Source: CAVWXT01 sp963759115 (GTDB lineage: Bacteria > Planctomycetota > Planctomycetia > Pirellulales > Thermoguttaceae). Taken from it: a DNA stretch of 64,000 bases. A model generated the notes under the pieces. That model saw only the letters and a list, made by a program, of their open reading frames with translations. It searched no databases and was not told the origin of the DNA. Shown here one piece after another: positions 8,104 to 17,613 of the stretch. The translations under genes were made by a program, and so were the position numbers. Positions within the stretch are counted from its first letter, which is position 1. Each line of letters opens with the position of its first letter. The stretch lies in contig CAVWXT010000006.1 of NCBI GenBank assembly GCA_963759115.1, forward strand, positions 1,240,001 to 1,304,000. Direction: 5' to 3'.

Positions 8104-8637
8104 TTACGGGCCAATCTGCCGGCAGTCCCTCACTTGCCCGCCGCCCGCCGCCAACGCCTTTGAGTAAATCACCTTATCGTCCCCCGGCGCGTAAAAATCC
8201 TTCAGCAGCGCTTCCTGCTGGTAGCCGCGGCGGAGGTAGAAGCCGCGGGTGGGGGCGTAATGGTGGCGATTCGAGGTCTCGATGTAGACCTGCCGGCCGC
8301 CGGCCTCAAGGATGATCTCCTCGCTCCGCTCCAACAGCAGCCGCCCGATCTTCCGCCCGTGCATCGTCTTGTCGACGGCAATCCAGTAGAGGTCGAAACT
8401 GGCGGCCGTGAGGGCGATGGGGCCATAGCAGGTATAGCCGACCGTGCGGCCGCCTTCCTCGGCAAACACGAAGTGGTAGTCGCTCTGCCGCCCGCGCTTG
8501 AGGCGGTCGTCGACCAGTTCCACGGCCACGTCGATCTCGACGGGCGAGAAGACGCCGGTCGATTCCACCAGCCGGCGGACCGCCTCCCGATCCTCGGGGC
8601 GAACCTCGTAGCGAAGCGTAATCGTTTTGTCGGTCAT
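8104..8637 (-). CDS. GNAT-family N-acetyltransferase
   Basis: 177 aa. The GNAT core is visible: GRTVGYTCYGP (strand beta-4 region), DLYWIAVDKTMHGRKIGRLL with the R/QxxGxG/A acetyl-CoA loop, then IETSNRHHYAPTRGFYLRRG, typical of a GNAT C-terminal half. The substrate cannot be told. Same strand as the following sialate esterase but encoded downstream of it. Confidence 0.85.
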   Translation of the reverse strand: MTDKTITLRYEVRPEDREAVRRLVESTGVFSPVEIDVAVELVDDRLKRGRQSDYHFVFAEEGGRTVGYTCYGPIALTAASFDLYWIAVDKTMHGRKIGRLLLERSEEIILEAGGRQVYIETSNRHHYAPTRGFYLRRGYQQEALLKDFYAPGDDKVIYSKALAAGGGQVRDCRQIGP

Positions 8638-8688
8638 GTCGGCATCACCGCGGTTGGCTTGTAGGGTGGGAACCGCCCACCGAATTAC

Positions 8689-10246
8689 TCACTCGTTCCA
8701 ATCGTCGGTGCGGAAGGGCGAGGCGGGCAGGCCGGCCTTGTTCACGAGGTTGCACTCCGGATTGTTCGCCCAGGCGTAGCGGACCGCTGCCGGCGACTTG
8801 ACCTCCGGGCTGGAGACCACGACCGTGTCGCCGACGATCTGGGCGTCGGCCCAGACGAACTTCTTGTCGGCCCCGGCGATGGCAAAGCGCTTGAGCCGCT
8901 CGCCGTCGCGCGCGGCCAGCCCGCCGCCGACATAATCGAACTCCACGATGATCTTGTCGCCCTCGCTGCGCATCGACTTGTAGAGCGGGCCGCTGGGCAC
9001 GACGTCCTTGCCGTAGGTCTTGTCCAGCGCCCATTGCGCCAGCCGGCGGCCCACCTCCTGCTTGTTCTTGGGGTGGATGTCTTTGGCCTCGCCGATGTCG
9101 ATCGTGATGGCCATGCCCGTGTTCGGCACCGCCAGCGTCCGGACGAACTGCTCGCGGATCCGCGGCCAGCCGCCGACGCCCTCCGAGGGCTTCGTCTGCG
9201 GCGTCCATGAAGTTGGGCAACTGCACGAACAGGAAGGGGAAGTCGCCCTCGTTCCAGAGCGTGCGCCACTCGGCGATCAGCGTCCGCATTTGCAGGCCGT
9301 AGATCGCTGCGGCGCCGGCGTTCGACTCGCCCTGATACCAGAGCGCGCCGCGGATGGCGTAGGGCGCCAGCGGGGCGATCATGCCGTTGAAGAGCCGCCC
9401 CGGACTGTTCGGCGACGAAATCGGGTTGGACGCCCGGTTTGGCCGCCGGCGATTCAACTTGGCCCGCTCGGCGTCGTCCGGGGCGTCGTCGCGGGCCTTC
9501 TGCCAGTCGGCCAACGCCTTCTCATATTGTTTCGTGGCGGCTTCCGGGTCGTAGGCGGCAGCCGACTTGTTGAAACGCTCGATGGCGGGCGCCAGCTCCG
9601 GCGTCGACTCCTGGGTCTTGACGCTGATCCAGGCCTCGATCGGCGTGCCGCCCCACGAGGAATGAATCAGCCCGACCGGCACCTTCAACTCCTTGTGCAA
9701 CTCGCGGCCAAAGAAATAGGCGGTAGCCGAGAACCGGCCGACGGTCTGCGGGCTGCACACTTGCCACGAGCCTTGGCAGTTGTCCTGCGGTTCCTGAGCG
9801 ACCTTCCTGGCCGCCGTGAACATGCGGATTTGCGGATAGTCGGCCGCGGCCAACTCGGCCTCCTTGTTCATCACGCCATTGACCGCCATTTCCATGTTCG
9901 ACTGGCCGGAGCCCAGCCACACCTCGCCGAGCAACACGTCGCTCAACTCGACGGTGTTGGCGCCTTTGACAGTGAGCGTGAAGGGTCCGCCGGCCTTCAT
10001 CGGATCGAGCTTGAGCGACCATTTCCCGTCGCTATTGGCGGTGGCCGACTTCGACTGGTCGCCGATGGTGACGGTCACTTTTTCCGCCGGATCGGCCCAA
10101 CCCCAGACGGGCAGCGGGGTGTCGCGTTGCAGCACCATGTGATCGCCGAACACGGCCGGCAGTTTCACTTCGGCCGCGGCGACCGCAACGAGGCAAAACA
10201 GCCACACCAACGCTCCCGTAACTTTCAACATCGGACGTGCATGCAT
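8689..10246 (-). CDS. Sialate O-acetylesterase (secreted, one frameshift)
   Basis: Removes O-acetyl groups from sialic acids or related sugars. The start ATG at 10246 has AGGAG eight bases upstream. Residues 1-25 form a signal peptide ending VAAAEV, so the enzyme is exported. The SGNH-type blocks are present: LGSGQSNMEM (nucleophile Ser), LWYQGESNAG, and AKDIHPKNKQ carrying the Asp/His pair. The frame breaks once at about 9199 (extra base near GCAGACGAAGCCC); across it the protein reads as a complete 518-aa family member. A sialidase is encoded 10 kb away (20371-21513), suggesting use of host-type or sialylated glycans. Confidence 0.9.
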
Positions 10247-10394
10247 GACGGCGGCTCCTGGCAAGCGAAGATTAGGGGTAAAATCGAAAGCAGGTCGGAT
10301 TCCGAGTATAGGGAGCGGCGGAGCATGCGTCAAGCATCCGCTCGCGCCGCTCCGATCCCACAGGAAACGCCTCCTGGGGCGGCCAGCGCACGGC

Positions 10395-10862
10395 ATGGAA
10401 TACCCGATGATCGCACGTATCGACCACGTGAACCTTGTCGTCGCCGACATGCCGACGATGATCCGCTTCTATCGAGATGTCCTCGGCCTGCGGTTGACGA
10501 AGCAGGCCACGATCGCGGGCCAGTGGATCGACACCGTGACCGGCCTAGCGCACGTCGAGGCCGACGTGGCCTTTTTGGAACCCGCTTCCGGGCCGGCCAT
10601 CGAGCTGATCCGTTATATCACGCCCGGCGGCACGCGGCCGGGCGGGCTGGGCGATCCGAATACCCAGGGCCTTCGCCATCTCGCCTTTCGCGTGCTGAAT
10701 CTTGATGAACTGGTGGCGACGATGAGGGCCGCGGGCGTTCCGTTCACCAGCGAGATTCAGCGGGTTCCCGCCACCCAGGTCGACTACGCGGACGTGCGGA
10801 AACGCCTGCTGTATTTCCGCGACCCGGAGGGCAATCTCCTGGAGCTATGCGAGTATGGATGA
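10395..10862 (+). CDS. VOC (glyoxalase/bleomycin-resistance fold) protein
   Basis: 155 aa. It begins ARIDHVNLVVADMPTMIRFY, has RHLAFRVLNLDELVATMRAA in the second half, and ends YFRDPEGNLLELCEYG. These are the paired beta-alpha-beta-beta-beta halves of the VOC superfamily, with His and Glu metal ligands at the usual places. Reaction unknown. The start is ATG 10395 or 10407; the latter fits family N-termini better. Divergent from the sialate esterase, leaving about 150 bp between them. Confidence 0.85.
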   Translation: MEYPMIARIDHVNLVVADMPTMIRFYRDVLGLRLTKQATIAGQWIDTVTGLAHVEADVAFLEPASGPAIELIRYITPGGTRPGGLGDPNTQGLRHLAFRVLNLDELVATMRAAGVPFTSEIQRVPATQVDYADVRKRLLYFRDPEGNLLELCEYG

Positions 10863-11180
10863 GACAGTGTCGAGAATCAGGCCTCGACCCTTGCGGCGCG
10901 GTTGCCACCGCGGTAACATGAAAACTCCGAAAGGCGGTCCCGGTTGCACCGTCCGTGCTGTACCCTCCCTGCCCAGCGGGCTATGGGCCTCGCCCCAATG
11001 AGTGCCTCCCACCTGCTCGCGAATGGGGGCGCAGTGGTGGACGGTCGAGGTGACTCTTGGGGTCCCGGGCGCCTCTACCATACGGGACAAATCCGGCATC
11101 GTAACATCAGCATCTGAAGTCATGATTCAACCGCCTAGAGGCCAGACCTGCGAGTCGGCCTGCCAGGCCAGGAGCGACGA
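10863..11180. other. 318-bp intergenic stretch without a recognised gene
   Basis: GC-rich, with an open reading frame on the minus strand (93 codons, including a HWGEAHSPLGREGTARTVQP segment) that I cannot link to a family. The Shine-Dalgarno AGGAG of the next gene lies at 11169-11173. It may be a remnant of a mobile intron or repeat. Confidence 0.4.
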
Positions 11181-12020
11181 ATGAAGAAATCGTGGTTGGC
11201 AGCAGCGGCAGCGTTGGCATTGTATGCGTGCGGGCAGGCGGCACTGGCGGCCGAGCCGAAAGGGCTGATCGTCTTTTCCAGCAACCGTTCCGGCCCTTGG
11301 CACATCTTCACGGTGCGGCCCGACGGCAGCGACCTGAAGGAACTGACCAAAGCCGGCGCCGACGATCAGGACGTCGATCCGGTCTTCAGCCCGGATGGAA
11401 AGTCGATCCTCTTCACGTCGACCCGCGGCGGCACGGTGGGCATTTGGAAGGTGGCCGTCGACGGCACGAAGGCCGAGCGGATCTGCGATGGCGATCAGGC
11501 CGAAATGTCGCCCGACGGCAAGCGGATCGCGCTGCGGAAGAAGGAGCAACTGGTCGTCCGCGATCTGACCGGCGGCAGCGAGAAGGTCATCAGCCCGAAG
11601 GACTGGCCGCATTGTTCGGGTCCGGCGTGGAGTCCCGACGGCAAGACGATCGCCTTTGCCTGCCGCTGGGACGCGGGCAACGCGCTGTTCACCGTGAGCC
11701 CCGAGGGGGGCGAGCCGGTCAAGGTCTACGACAAGAAGGGGTCTTGCGAGCCGCATTGGTCGCCCGACGGAAAACGCCTCGTGTACGAGACGGAAACCAA
11801 CATCTGCACGATCGACCCCGACGGGAAAAAGAACCGGCCGGTGACGTTCTTCGGCGGCGTGCAGCGTTATGGGCGATTCAGCCCCGACGGCAAGACGATC
11901 GTCTATTGCCAGGGCGAATCGGAGCAAGGCCCGTGGGAACTGTACACCATTCCCGCCCAAGGCGGCACGCCGGCCAAGCTCACCGACGGCGGCTCCGACA
12001 TGACGCCCGACTGGAAATAA
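11181..12020 (+). CDS. Secreted TolB-like beta-propeller protein
   Basis: 279 aa with a signal peptide (MKKSWLAAAAALALYACGQ, cleavage near ALAAEP). The mature part is built from about six PD40/WD40-like blades, each marked by a SPDGK-type turn (FSPDGKSIL, MSPDGKRIAL, WSPDGKTIAF, WSPDGKRLVY, FSPDGKTIVY). Such propellers are protein- or ligand-binding periplasmic modules; no enzyme residues are evident. AGGAG precedes the start. It heads a run of secreted proteins on the same strand (12.1-17.4 kb). Confidence 0.87.
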   Translation: MKKSWLAAAAALALYACGQAALAAEPKGLIVFSSNRSGPWHIFTVRPDGSDLKELTKAGADDQDVDPVFSPDGKSILFTSTRGGTVGIWKVAVDGTKAERICDGDQAEMSPDGKRIALRKKEQLVVRDLTGGSEKVISPKDWPHCSGPAWSPDGKTIAFACRWDAGNALFTVSPEGGEPVKVYDKKGSCEPHWSPDGKRLVYETETNICTIDPDGKKNRPVTFFGGVQRYGRFSPDGKTIVYCQGESEQGPWELYTIPAQGGTPAKLTDGGSDMTPDWK

Positions 12021-12030
12021 GTACACAAAG

Positions 12031-12097
12031 CCGCGACCGGCGGTCGCGCCCGGCGCGGCTGATGGTTGCGGTCTATGGCGCGACCACCGGTCGCGGT
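12031..12097. repeat. Inverted repeat, possible terminator
   Basis: Arms CCGCGACCGGCGGTCGCGCC (12031-12050) and 12078-12097 pair with one mismatch; TTTT follows at 12098. It may end transcription of the TolB-like gene. Confidence 0.65.
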
Positions 12098-12124
12098 TTT
12101 ATGTTCAACGTGCTTGCGAGAAAA

Positions 12125-13894
12125 ATGACAAACATGAAAAGCATATCGGCCGGTCTGGTAGTTCTATCGGTGGTCCTGTTGTCGACGGCTGTGACTGCCC
12201 GCGGCGACGATTATGAGCCCGGCACGCCCAGCACCTACCTGTTCGATACCGGCACGTTGTCGCCCGGGCCGTTGAGCCCCGCGCAGGTGACCGCCAAGTC
12301 GGGCTGGAAAGTGGTGCCGGAGGACACGCTCGCGCACAAGTTCCAGGGGGACCTGGTTCTGCTGAACGATCGGCTGACGGTCGTCTTGCGCGGAAAGGGA
12401 AGTGCCGCCGAAGTCTACAGCCAGACGGCCGCCGGCCCGAAGCAGCGGGCGGTGCTGGCCCCGCTGGGCCCCGCGGGCAGCGCGGCGGCGAGCCTCTCGG
12501 CGGTGCAGATTCTGGAAAACACCACGGCTTCCGTCATGATCGAGGCCTCCTTCAAGACGGCCGACGGCGGCAAGTGCTCGCTGAAGTACCGGCTCAGCGC
12601 AGGCCAGATCTCGGTGGAGACCCGCCCCGGCGAGGGCGCGGGAAAGCTGTTGGTCCTGGCCCCGAGCCGCTACGTGGTCGTGCCCGACTTCTTCGCCGAC
12701 GACATGGTCTTCGACGCGGCCGCCACCTCGCGGCCGCGGCTCGCCCTGCCGACGGAGAACTTCTTTGTCAATCTGCTCGACGAAGGCAATGCGATGGTCA
12801 TGTGCGTGTGGCAGTCGAACAAGCAGAACGCCGAGGCGGTAATTACCGGTGAAGGCCGGCAGCGGACGATTGCCGGTTGCGTCATCCAGTGCGCCAAAGA
12901 CAAGAACATCTGGGTGGCCTTCCTCGAGGGCGCGCGGGTTTGGCACGAGCGGCGAATCTCGGCCGAGGAGGCCAAGGCCGACGTCGTTCTGGACTGGAAG
13001 CCCCCGTTCGCGGCCAAGTGGCGAGGCGATCTGGTCGGTGAAGACGGCGCCGCCACGTCGTGGTTCTTCCAGCAGAAGGCGGGCGAATCCGAGGAGGCCG
13101 TGCCCGTCGCGGCCAGCGGCGTCTGCCCGTGCCGGCTCGATGCCGATCGGGCGCTGGTGCAGCTTCAGACTCCTGGGGTCGTGGCGCCGCCGCTCCCGCC
13201 GTCGCCCCGCCCGCTGGTGGTCTATGCACTCGACCGGAGCCGTAAGACGCCAATCACGACCTTCTGCCCGATTGACGTGTTGAAGAACACGTTGGGCGTC
13301 GGACCTTGCCAATACATCCTTCAGACCGAGGGTATGTCAGCGGAGGACGACCCCACGCCCGACAGCGTGATGGGCCGCATCGAGAAGGAATTCAGCCGGA
13401 AGAAACAGAAGAAAGCGGCCGGAGAAATCCGCGATATGCTCAAGGCCATGACCGCGCACATCGAGCAGGCCCAGGGACGAATCGCCGTGTACGCCGACCT
13501 AGCCGGCGACGTGCAGAAGGCCTGCAAAGCGGAATCGCCGAATGCGGGCGCTCCGGCGGCCGCCGAGTCGCTCCGTCGAATTGCGGATCGCATGCAGCAA
13601 ACCGTGGCTGCCGCCTCGGGCACGCCGAAAATCTCCGATCGCGCCGCCAAGTTGGCGGGCGAGGTGTCGGGCCTGATCAGCAAAGACGGCGCACTGGCCG
13701 ACTGCCAGCGGCTGGGGGCCGAACTGCGGGGGCTGGGCGCGATCCAAGACCGGACGTTGGCCAAGTGCCGCATGGATGCCCGATGGCTCAGGCAGCAGGC
13801 CGCCATGATGGCCTCCGGCGACGCGGCCGACGCGGCGTTGGCCAAGACGGTCCAGGCCCGAACCGAACAGATTCTCGGCGTTGCGGCAAAGTAG
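12125..13894 (+). CDS. Secreted protein, member of an unrecognised paralogous family (copy 1)
   Basis: About 589 aa with a signal peptide (ISAGLVVLSVVLLSTAVTAR). After it come STYLFDTGTLSPGPLSP, WKVVPEDTLAHKFQGDLVLL, PSRYVVVPDFFADDMVFDAA, LPTENFFVNLL and IDVLKNTLGVGPCQYIL, then a C-terminal region of about 170 residues predicted to be helical (FSRKKQKKAAGEIRDMLKAM). The next gene shares all these motifs in the same order, so the two are tandem paralogues. I do not recognise the family or an active site; mostly beta-rich by appearance, which could fit a carbohydrate- or surface-related role. Start could also be ATG 12134. No clear Shine-Dalgarno. Confidence 0.7.
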   Translation: MTNMKSISAGLVVLSVVLLSTAVTARGDDYEPGTPSTYLFDTGTLSPGPLSPAQVTAKSGWKVVPEDTLAHKFQGDLVLLNDRLTVVLRGKGSAAEVYSQTAAGPKQRAVLAPLGPAGSAAASLSAVQILENTTASVMIEASFKTADGGKCSLKYRLSAGQISVETRPGEGAGKLLVLAPSRYVVVPDFFADDMVFDAAATSRPRLALPTENFFVNLLDEGNAMVMCVWQSNKQNAEAVITGEGRQRTIAGCVIQCAKDKNIWVAFLEGARVWHERRISAEEAKADVVLDWKPPFAAKWRGDLVGEDGAATSWFFQQKAGESEEAVPVAASGVCPCRLDADRALVQLQTPGVVAPPLPPSPRPLVVYALDRSRKTPITTFCPIDVLKNTLGVGPCQYILQTEGMSAEDDPTPDSVMGRIEKEFSRKKQKKAAGEIRDMLKAMTAHIEQAQGRIAVYADLAGDVQKACKAESPNAGAPAAAESLRRIADRMQQTVAAASGTPKISDRAAKLAGEVSGLISKDGALADCQRLGAELRGLGAIQDRTLAKCRMDARWLRQQAAMMASGDAADAALAKTVQARTEQILGVAAK

Positions 13895-13947
13895 TCGATT
13901 CTGGTGTCGATCCAAAGAAATCCTATCCCACGCATTGGAGAGCGAGC

Positions 13948-16360
13948 ATGTTCACAAGAGCTGCAAATCGCGTGTCCCTGTGGTTGGCGGTGTTTTGCGC
14001 TGCGGCATTTTTCTCGCTGGCCACGGAAGGAGCATCACCCGCAAAACCGGCGAACAACCTCTTCACCAACCCGAGCTTCGAGGACGGCAAGCAGCCGTGG
14101 AGCCCGGCAGCGGGTGGAATCACCGAAGTAACCTACAGCGTCGATAACGCCGAGGCCGCTGACGGCAAGAAGAGCGCCCTGATCAAGCTCGGCAACGTCG
14201 AGAGCTTCGGGCTCCAGTTTGGGCAGAAGGTCGGGGCCCCGGTGGTGGGCAAGACCTATACCTTCGCGGTCCTTGCCAGGAGCTTGAACGAGCCGCTGGA
14301 GATGGGCCTGGAAATCGAGCGGCCCGCCGACCCCTGGGACCGGGCGGCCAAGTTGCAAGGGCAGAAGGTCGCCAACGAATGGAAGGAACTGCACGTCACG
14401 TTCAAGGTCGAAAAGGCATTTGCCGAGGGGTGGTACGCCTACGTACACTGCGCAGCCGAATGCGGAGTTCCGCCTCGACAACTTCCGCCTGTATGAGGGC
14501 GACTACGTGGCGGCCAAGCTGCCCGCCCAGCAGCCGTCAGCGGCGAAGCCGGCGGCGAAAGCCCAGAAGTCGGTTGCCGCCGCGCCGGCGAAATCGTCCG
14601 AGGCTGCCCCGAAGGCGGCCGTGGACCCGAAAGTGTACCTCTTCGACACCGGCAGCACGTCGGCCGCTCCGCTTTCGGGTGAAGCCATGGCGAAGAAGGC
14701 CAATTGGAAACAGGTGCCGGAAGACACGACCAATCACGCCTTTGCCGGCGATGCCGTGCTGGTGAACAACCGCCTGGCGGTCATCTTCCGCCGCGGCGGG
14801 CCGGGGGCCGAAGTCTACAGCCTGGGGCAAGAGGGATTCACCCTGCGTACGATGCTGACGCCGTGCGGCGACACCCCGGACATGAAACTGGCTTCCTTGA
14901 CGATTGCCGACAACTCGCCGGCTGAAGTCGTGGTGGACGCGACCTTCAAGTCGGCCGGCGGCGCACCCGCGGCCGTGCGTTATGCGTTGCCCGCGGGCCA
15001 AGTCTTCGTGAAGACTGAGGCCCGGCCGGGCACCAAGGCGTTGGCGGTCGCGGCCCCCAGCCGGTTCATCGTGATGCCCGACTTCTTCGCCGACGACATC
15101 GTGGTCGACGCGGCGCAGATTCCCGTCGACAGCGCCGAATTGCCCAGCGAGAACTTCCTCATTCATCTGCTGCCCGATCACAACGGGATCGTGATGACCG
15201 TGGCCGACAGCCGCGAGCAGGACGCCCGAATCACGCTGGCGGGCAAGGACGCGGCGCGGCGGATCAACCGCAGCGAGGTGTACTACGGCAGCGGCAAGGT
15301 GTGGGTGGCCGTGTTGGACGTGCCCGGCATCTGGCACCATCGCGACCTCAAGAAGAGCGACGCCGGCAAGATCATCCCCTTGGATTGGACCGCGCCCTTC
15401 GCGGCCCAGTGGCGCGTGGACTGGCAGGGGACCGACAAGCTGGCCAGCAGTTGGGAAATGATCATCGAGCTGTCGGGCAACCGTTTCCAGCGGCCCGCCA
15501 TGTGGGGCGATGCCTCGGGCATCGTGCCCGGCAACCGGCAAGTCTGGGCCACCGTGCTCGGCACCTACAAGTATCCCTGCTGGCTCGACCTCTCGAAACG
15601 GGGCCATTTCCAGCCCATGACCCGGGGAACGCGGTTTGAAGGGCCCGCCGTCATCTATCCCATCAACCGGCTGAAGGCGACCCCCTTGGACCAGTTCACC
15701 GTGGTGGACCTGGTCAAGAACACGCTGGGCGTCGGCCCCTGCCAGTACGTCCTCGACGTGGAGGGCCAGGGCACGACCCGCAAGGGCGTCGCCACCTGCG
15801 CCACCCGCGATGAGTTGCAGGCCATCTACAAGGCCAACCAGCAGAAGCAGAGCCGGGCCAAGATCGAAACCGCCCTCAACCAGGTCGTGACCTTCGTCAA
15901 ACACATCCGCAGCCGAATCGAAGAATACTCGGCCTGGAGCCACGACATGCTCAAGTACCTGGACGAGCAGAAGAAGGCCCATCCCGAACTGACGCCGTTC
16001 GTCGACGAGATGGCGGAGATCACCAAGGGAATCGACGCCGGCATCGCCAAGCGGAAGGAGAAGATCAAGACCCCGCAATACGTGGTGGACCTTACCGAAG
16101 ACTTCCGCAAGAACCTCTTGGACAAGGAAGGCCCCGACGCCGTGAAGGAATGCGTCCGCATCACCGAGGCCATCGTCGAGGTCGGCGGCAACCAGGACGA
16201 GTTGGTGGGCGAGAGCCGCGTCCACGTGAAGATCCTCCGCCAGCGGGCGGCGATGGCGATGGCCACCAACCCCGCGGCCGCCGAAGTGGCCAAGGAGATC
16301 CGCGACCGCACCCAGAAGATTTTGCGCAACGCCCTTTCCTACGAACATCCGAGGCACTAA
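13948..16360 (+). CDS. Secreted CBM-like domain plus paralogous unknown domain (copy 2, one frameshift)
   Basis: About 803 aa. A signal peptide (LWLAVFCAAAFFSLATEG) leads to a jelly-roll carbohydrate-binding-like module starting NLFTNPSFEDGKQPWSP and closing FRLDNFRLYEGDY. After an Ala/Pro/Lys linker the protein repeats the layout of copy 1: YLFDTGSTSAAPLSGEAM, WKQVPEDTTNHAFAGDAVL, PSRFIVMPDFFADDIVVDAA, LPSENFLIHLL, VVDLVKNTLGVGPCQYVL, and a long helical C-terminus. One frameshift at about 14450 lies at the end of the binding module. GGAG stands before the ATG. The CBM-like module suggests that this family acts on or binds polysaccharide, an inference only. Confidence 0.7.
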
Positions 16361-16501
16361 TCGCCCGCGAAAGAACAAGCTTGACAATTGGGTGGCACGC
16401 CCTGAGGAACGAAGGGCGTGGTAGGCCCGCAAACCACGCCCTTCGCTGCGATCAGGGACGTGCCACCCGTCGCCCTTTCCTACGAACATCCGAGGCACTA
16501 A
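16330..16501. repeat. Palindromic element flanked by a 31-bp direct repeat
   Basis: A 31-bp sequence beginning CGCCCTTTCCTACGAACATC occurs exactly at 16330-16360 (end of the upstream gene, including its stop) and at 16471-16501. Between the copies lie inverted arms (16390-16421 and 16434-16468, starting GGGTGGCACGCCCTG). Removing one copy and the palindrome would place the next gene's ATG 6 bp after the upstream stop. Confidence 0.85.
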
Positions 16502-16506
16502 GAGCC

Positions 16507-17445
16507 ATGAACATGAATGCATTCTCTCGAAACGTATTGACTTGCCTGGCCCTGCTGGGTCTGGCCTGCGGCGGCTGTAATCAAGGCGGAAGCGGCGGCA
16601 CGAGCACCAGCAAGAGCGGCGGCCCAAAGGCTTCCGCCGACGGCCAGGGCAGCACGAGCGCCGCCGCCAGCAAGCCCGTCAAGACCAAGACGGGGATCGA
16701 AATGGTGGTGATCCCCGCCGGCGAGTTCCTGATGGGCGACGACAAGGGCGAAGACGACGAGAAGCCGGCCCATCGCGTCCAGATCGGCAGCTTCCAGATG
16801 GACGTCTCCGAGGTCACGCAAAAGGACTTCCAGGCGCTCATGGGACAGAACCCGTCGAAGGCGGTTGGCCCCGACCGGCCGGTCGAGCGCGTCAGTTGGC
16901 TGGCCGCCATCCAATACTGCAACATGCGGTCGTCCAAGGAAGGGCTCAAGCCGTGCTACAACTTGAAGTCCCTCCAGTGCGATTTCAATGCCGACGGCTA
17001 CCGGCTGCCCACCGAGGCCGAATGGGAATATGCTTGCCGCGCGGGGACCACCACCCGCTGGTCGTTCGGCGACGAGTCGGCCGATCTGGCCAAGCAGGGC
17101 TGGTTCAAGGGGAATGCCGAGAAGACCACGCATCCCGTGAAACAGAAGGCGGCCAATCCCTGGGGCCTCTGCGACATGTACGGAAACGTGGCCGAATGGT
17201 GCAACGACTACTACGACGACAAGTACGATTCGGCCGCGAGCAAAGATCCCCGCGGGCCGGCCCAGGGCACCGAGCGGGTGATGCGCGGCGGCAGTTATTC
17301 GGCCGCCGACGACACCTGCCGCTCGTCGGCGCGGCAAAGCCAAGCGCCGGTGTTTGCCGACACCTGTTTCGGGTCCGAGACATTCGGTTTTCGCTGCGTC
17401 CGCAAGGCGGATAACACGCCCAATGCGGGCGGATCGAAAGAGTAG
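16507..17445 (+). CDS. SUMF1/FGE-fold lipoprotein lacking the catalytic cysteines
   Basis: 312 aa. A lipoprotein signal ends LACGGCNQ, followed by a Ser/Gly/Lys linker and an FGE-sulfatase fold: IEMVVIPAGEFLMGDD, YRLPTEAEWEYACRAGTT, NPWGLCDMYGNVAEWCNDYY, RVMRGGSYSAADDTCR and FGFRC. True formylglycine-generating enzymes carry a Cys pair in SYCxRYRCAAR; here the region reads DDTCRSSAR, so the pair is not conserved. No sulfatase is encoded nearby. It is better viewed as a binding or structural member of the superfamily on the cell surface. It follows the two secreted paralogues on the same strand. Confidence 0.85.
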   Translation: MNMNAFSRNVLTCLALLGLACGGCNQGGSGGTSTSKSGGPKASADGQGSTSAAASKPVKTKTGIEMVVIPAGEFLMGDDKGEDDEKPAHRVQIGSFQMDVSEVTQKDFQALMGQNPSKAVGPDRPVERVSWLAAIQYCNMRSSKEGLKPCYNLKSLQCDFNADGYRLPTEAEWEYACRAGTTTRWSFGDESADLAKQGWFKGNAEKTTHPVKQKAANPWGLCDMYGNVAEWCNDYYDDKYDSAASKDPRGPAQGTERVMRGGSYSAADDTCRSSARQSQAPVFADTCFGSETFGFRCVRKADNTPNAGGSKE

Positions 17446-17456
17446 CACTCACCCTG

Positions 17457-17590
17457 ACCCCAGGATATTCTTGGTCTTGGGGCTTGGGCTTTCGGCCTTA
17501 GATAGGGCAAGGGGATTTTGTCGTCACCGATGACCCGGTAGCAAAGACCCAAGTCCTAAGACCAAAGACCGAAGTCCGAAGTCCCAACGA
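17457..17590. repeat. Imperfect inverted repeat of CTTGGGT/CTTAGG-like heptads (copy 1)
   Basis: Left arm carries TTCTTGGTCTTGGGGCTTGGG and right arm AAGACCCAAGTCCTAAGACC in opposite orientation. The same heptad-like units occur at 26161-26270 and 45560-45660, always between genes. Confidence 0.7.
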
Positions 17591-17613
17591 TAGAAATTCG
17601 ATAGAGCAGTAGT

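Noticed and set aside
10863..11123. 93-codon minus-strand frame as a gene
   Set aside because: No ribosome-binding site, Pro/Gly/Arg-rich composition and no family likeness; kept as an unresolved intergenic stretch.
16507..17445. Functional formylglycine-generating enzyme
   Set aside because: The catalytic Cys pair is not conserved and no sulfatase is encoded nearby.
16507..17445. Target protein of a diversity-generating retroelement
   Set aside because: The SUMF1 fold is a known target type, but no reverse transcriptase or template repeat is visible.
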